From: an uncultured Emticicia sp.
Lineage (GTDB): Bacteria > Bacteroidota > Bacteroidia > Cytophagales > Spirosomataceae
NCBI RefSeq assembly: GCF_937903345.1
Contig: NZ_CALCZQ010000053.1
Span: forward strand, 124,001 to 188,000
Direction of reading: 5' to 3'
Length of the DNA stretch: 64,000 nt
The number at the start of each line of letters is the position of its first letter. Position 1 is the stretch's first letter. The notes under the pieces were generated by a model, which worked only from the letters and a program-made list of their open reading frames with translations, was not told the DNA's origin and searched no databases. Both the position numbers and the translations under genes were made by a program. Positions 62,895 through 64,000 of the stretch are shown here, in pieces.

Positions 62895-63389
62895 TTAGCC
62901 CTCCTGATTGGCCAAAACCTCAGTCAAAGGCTTGAAATTCCCACTTTTCAAGATTTGCTCCTCTGGTTTCTCATAAGGAATTATTTCCAAAATATTCGTA
63001 ATATTAATATCCGTAATTTGGTAATCTTCAACTGTACCGAGTCTTTCCGAGATTAACTGATACGCCAATAATGGATTATCGGCATTGATAAGCATGGTAA
63101 AAGGTGTAAGTTTTTCTTTTTGGGCTTTCTCATCAAAACTAATGAAATTTACCTTTACTTTATACCAAGTTTCTGAGCCTTCTTCTACAAAAAATACCTC
63201 ATGGATTTTCATTCTTGAAAGACCAAACAACTGAAAATCTGGCGTGTTTGAGGCAACAGTCTGATACACACGAGCTTCGGCATCGGTGTATGAAACAGCA
63301 TCAACTAAATATACCTCGGTTATTTTAATTGTTCTATCTTTTTCATCTACCTTTTGGTAGCGAATTTTCCCTTGATACCAATTTGACAT
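62895..63389 (-). CDS. DUF4494 family protein
   Basis: A 164-residue cytosolic protein from the ATG at 63389 (MSNWYQGKIRYQKVDEKDRT); the upstream ATG at 63413 is less likely. The opening WYQGKIRYQK and SYTDAEARVYQTV block match DUF4494 of Bacteroidota. Function unknown. It is divergent from the DUF5690 gene. Confidence 0.83.
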   Translation of the reverse strand: MSNWYQGKIRYQKVDEKDRTIKITEVYLVDAVSYTDAEARVYQTVASNTPDFQLFGLSRMKIHEVFFVEEGSETWYKVKVNFISFDEKAQKEKLTPFTMLINADNPLLAYQLISERLGTVEDYQITDINITNILEIIPYEKPEEQILKSGNFKPLTEVLANQEG

Positions 63390-63567
63390 CTGTAACAGTT
63401 TTTTAGTAAGCAAAAAATTTCACTAAACAAAGATAAGGGCATTCAGGCAGAATCGAAAAAGTAATTATCCACGACTTTTGCACCAAAAACTAACTTAAGG
63501 ATAATACTTGCTTAATTCTGAGTTTATATTACTTCTCGAAATTTGTAGTTTATTTAACCCTTAATTT

Positions 63568-64000
63568 ATGTTGAAGAATCTGCTCAAAAAGTCAGAAATT
63601 ATCCTAACAATTTGGTGCGTTGTAGCAGCATTTGGTACGTATTTTTGTATGTATGCTTTCAGAAAGCCATTTACCACTGGGCTTTACGAAAACTATGAAC
63701 TTTGGGGGATTGGCTATAAAACTATTTTGATAATTTCGCAGGTTTTTGGGTATATGCTTTCAAAGGTCATCGGAATCAAGGTGATTGCTGAATTAAAATC
63801 AAAAAAGCGTATTGTATTAATTATCAGCTTGATAGTAATCGCTGAAATCGCTTTAGTAGCCTTTGGATTTGTACCGTTTCCATATAATTTCGTTTTTCTG
63901 TTTTTGAATGGCTTGCCATTAGGGATGGTTTGGGGTGTGATTTTTAGCTTTCTTGAAGGTCGCAAATTAACAGAGTTCTTGGCTCTTGGACTGAGTTTAA
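63568..64000 (+). CDS. DUF5690 family membrane protein, second copy, cut by right edge
   Basis: The first 144 codons of an open frame starting at 63568 (MLKNLLKKSEIILTIWCVVA) and continuing past the window. TYFCMYAFRKPFTTGLYEN, QVFGYMLSKVIGIKVIAELK and PLGMVWGVIFSFLEGRKLTE align one-to-one with the gene at 51591. Hydrophobic helices are as expected. This is a paralogue about 12 kb away, not next to a BlaI-type gene within the window. Confidence 0.85.
   Translation, partial: MLKNLLKKSEIILTIWCVVAAFGTYFCMYAFRKPFTTGLYENYELWGIGYKTILIISQVFGYMLSKVIGIKVIAELKSKKRIVLIISLIVIAEIALVAFGFVPFPYNFVFLFLNGLPLGMVWGVIFSFLEGRKLTEFLALGLSL

Overview
The window reads as chromosomal core sequence from a member of the Bacteroidota, probably the Cytophagales. 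The signs are AT-rich spacers with no Shine-Dalgarno signals, promoters with the Bacteroidota -7 box TAnnTTTG, several TonB-dependent receptors (TBDTs) with an N-terminal CarboxypepD_reg-like domain, many lipoproteins, and lineage-typical families (DUF3822, DUF2723, DUF4494, DUF5690, PafA phosphatase). No rRNA, complete tRNA, CRISPR array, prophage, transposase or integrase was seen.

Layout. 1-9.8 kb: DUF3822 protein, Nudix hydrolase, RecD-like helicase with CorA, a large secreted beta-propeller protein, a family 2 glycosyltransferase and a polysaccharide deacetylase. 9.8-18.6 kb: M1 peptidase, sodium:solute symporter, ClpS, RecR, a TrpF-like protein, an exported-looking superoxide dismutase, and a FecA-like receptor with two Fur-type palindromes. 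18.7-29.3 kb: topoisomerase IV subunit A, PspC, cold-shock protein, Rid protein, GrpE/DnaJ, an MFS transporter and a DUF2723 (TMEM260-like) membrane protein. 29.3-32.7 kb: a receptor and a small lipoprotein whose promoters carry the same TGCAA-N5-TTGCA operator, a probable metal-uptake regulon. 32.7-41.5 kb: nucleotidase, M28 peptidase with YhhN, a tiny HExxH protein, PafA-type phosphatase, NrnA, two FKBP lipoproteins, a hypothetical protein and a thioredoxin. 41.7-43 kb: a decayed gene of a repeat/peptidoglycan-binding family, then a near-empty spacer. 43-48.5 kb: DUF2520 protein, class II aldolase, deacetylase, SGNH hydrolase, a gene remnant and a DUF1080 protein. 48.6-52.9 kb: a BlaI/M56 sensory pair with three operators, divergent from a DUF5690 transporter. 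52.9-56 kb: a periplasmic cadherin-like protein and an uncharacterised conserved 478-residue protein. 56.2-62.7 kb: a glycerophosphodiesterase with Pho-box-like repeats, then a TBDT, a beta-helix-like lipoprotein and a small lipoprotein. 62.9-64 kb: DUF4494 protein and a second DUF5690 gene cut by the right edge.

Working together. The clearest functional units are nutrient-acquisition or stress modules whose control sites can be read in the DNA: an iron-type receptor, a probable zinc/metal receptor pair, a possible phosphate-scavenging unit, and a BlaI-type switch whose sensor has a long coiled coil where classical BlaR1 has a penicillin-binding domain. No single undescribed multi-gene system stands out. 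The most promising leads are the BlaI/M56/DUF5690 locus, the TGCAA-operator regulon, the minimal HExxH protein and the orphan 478-residue family.
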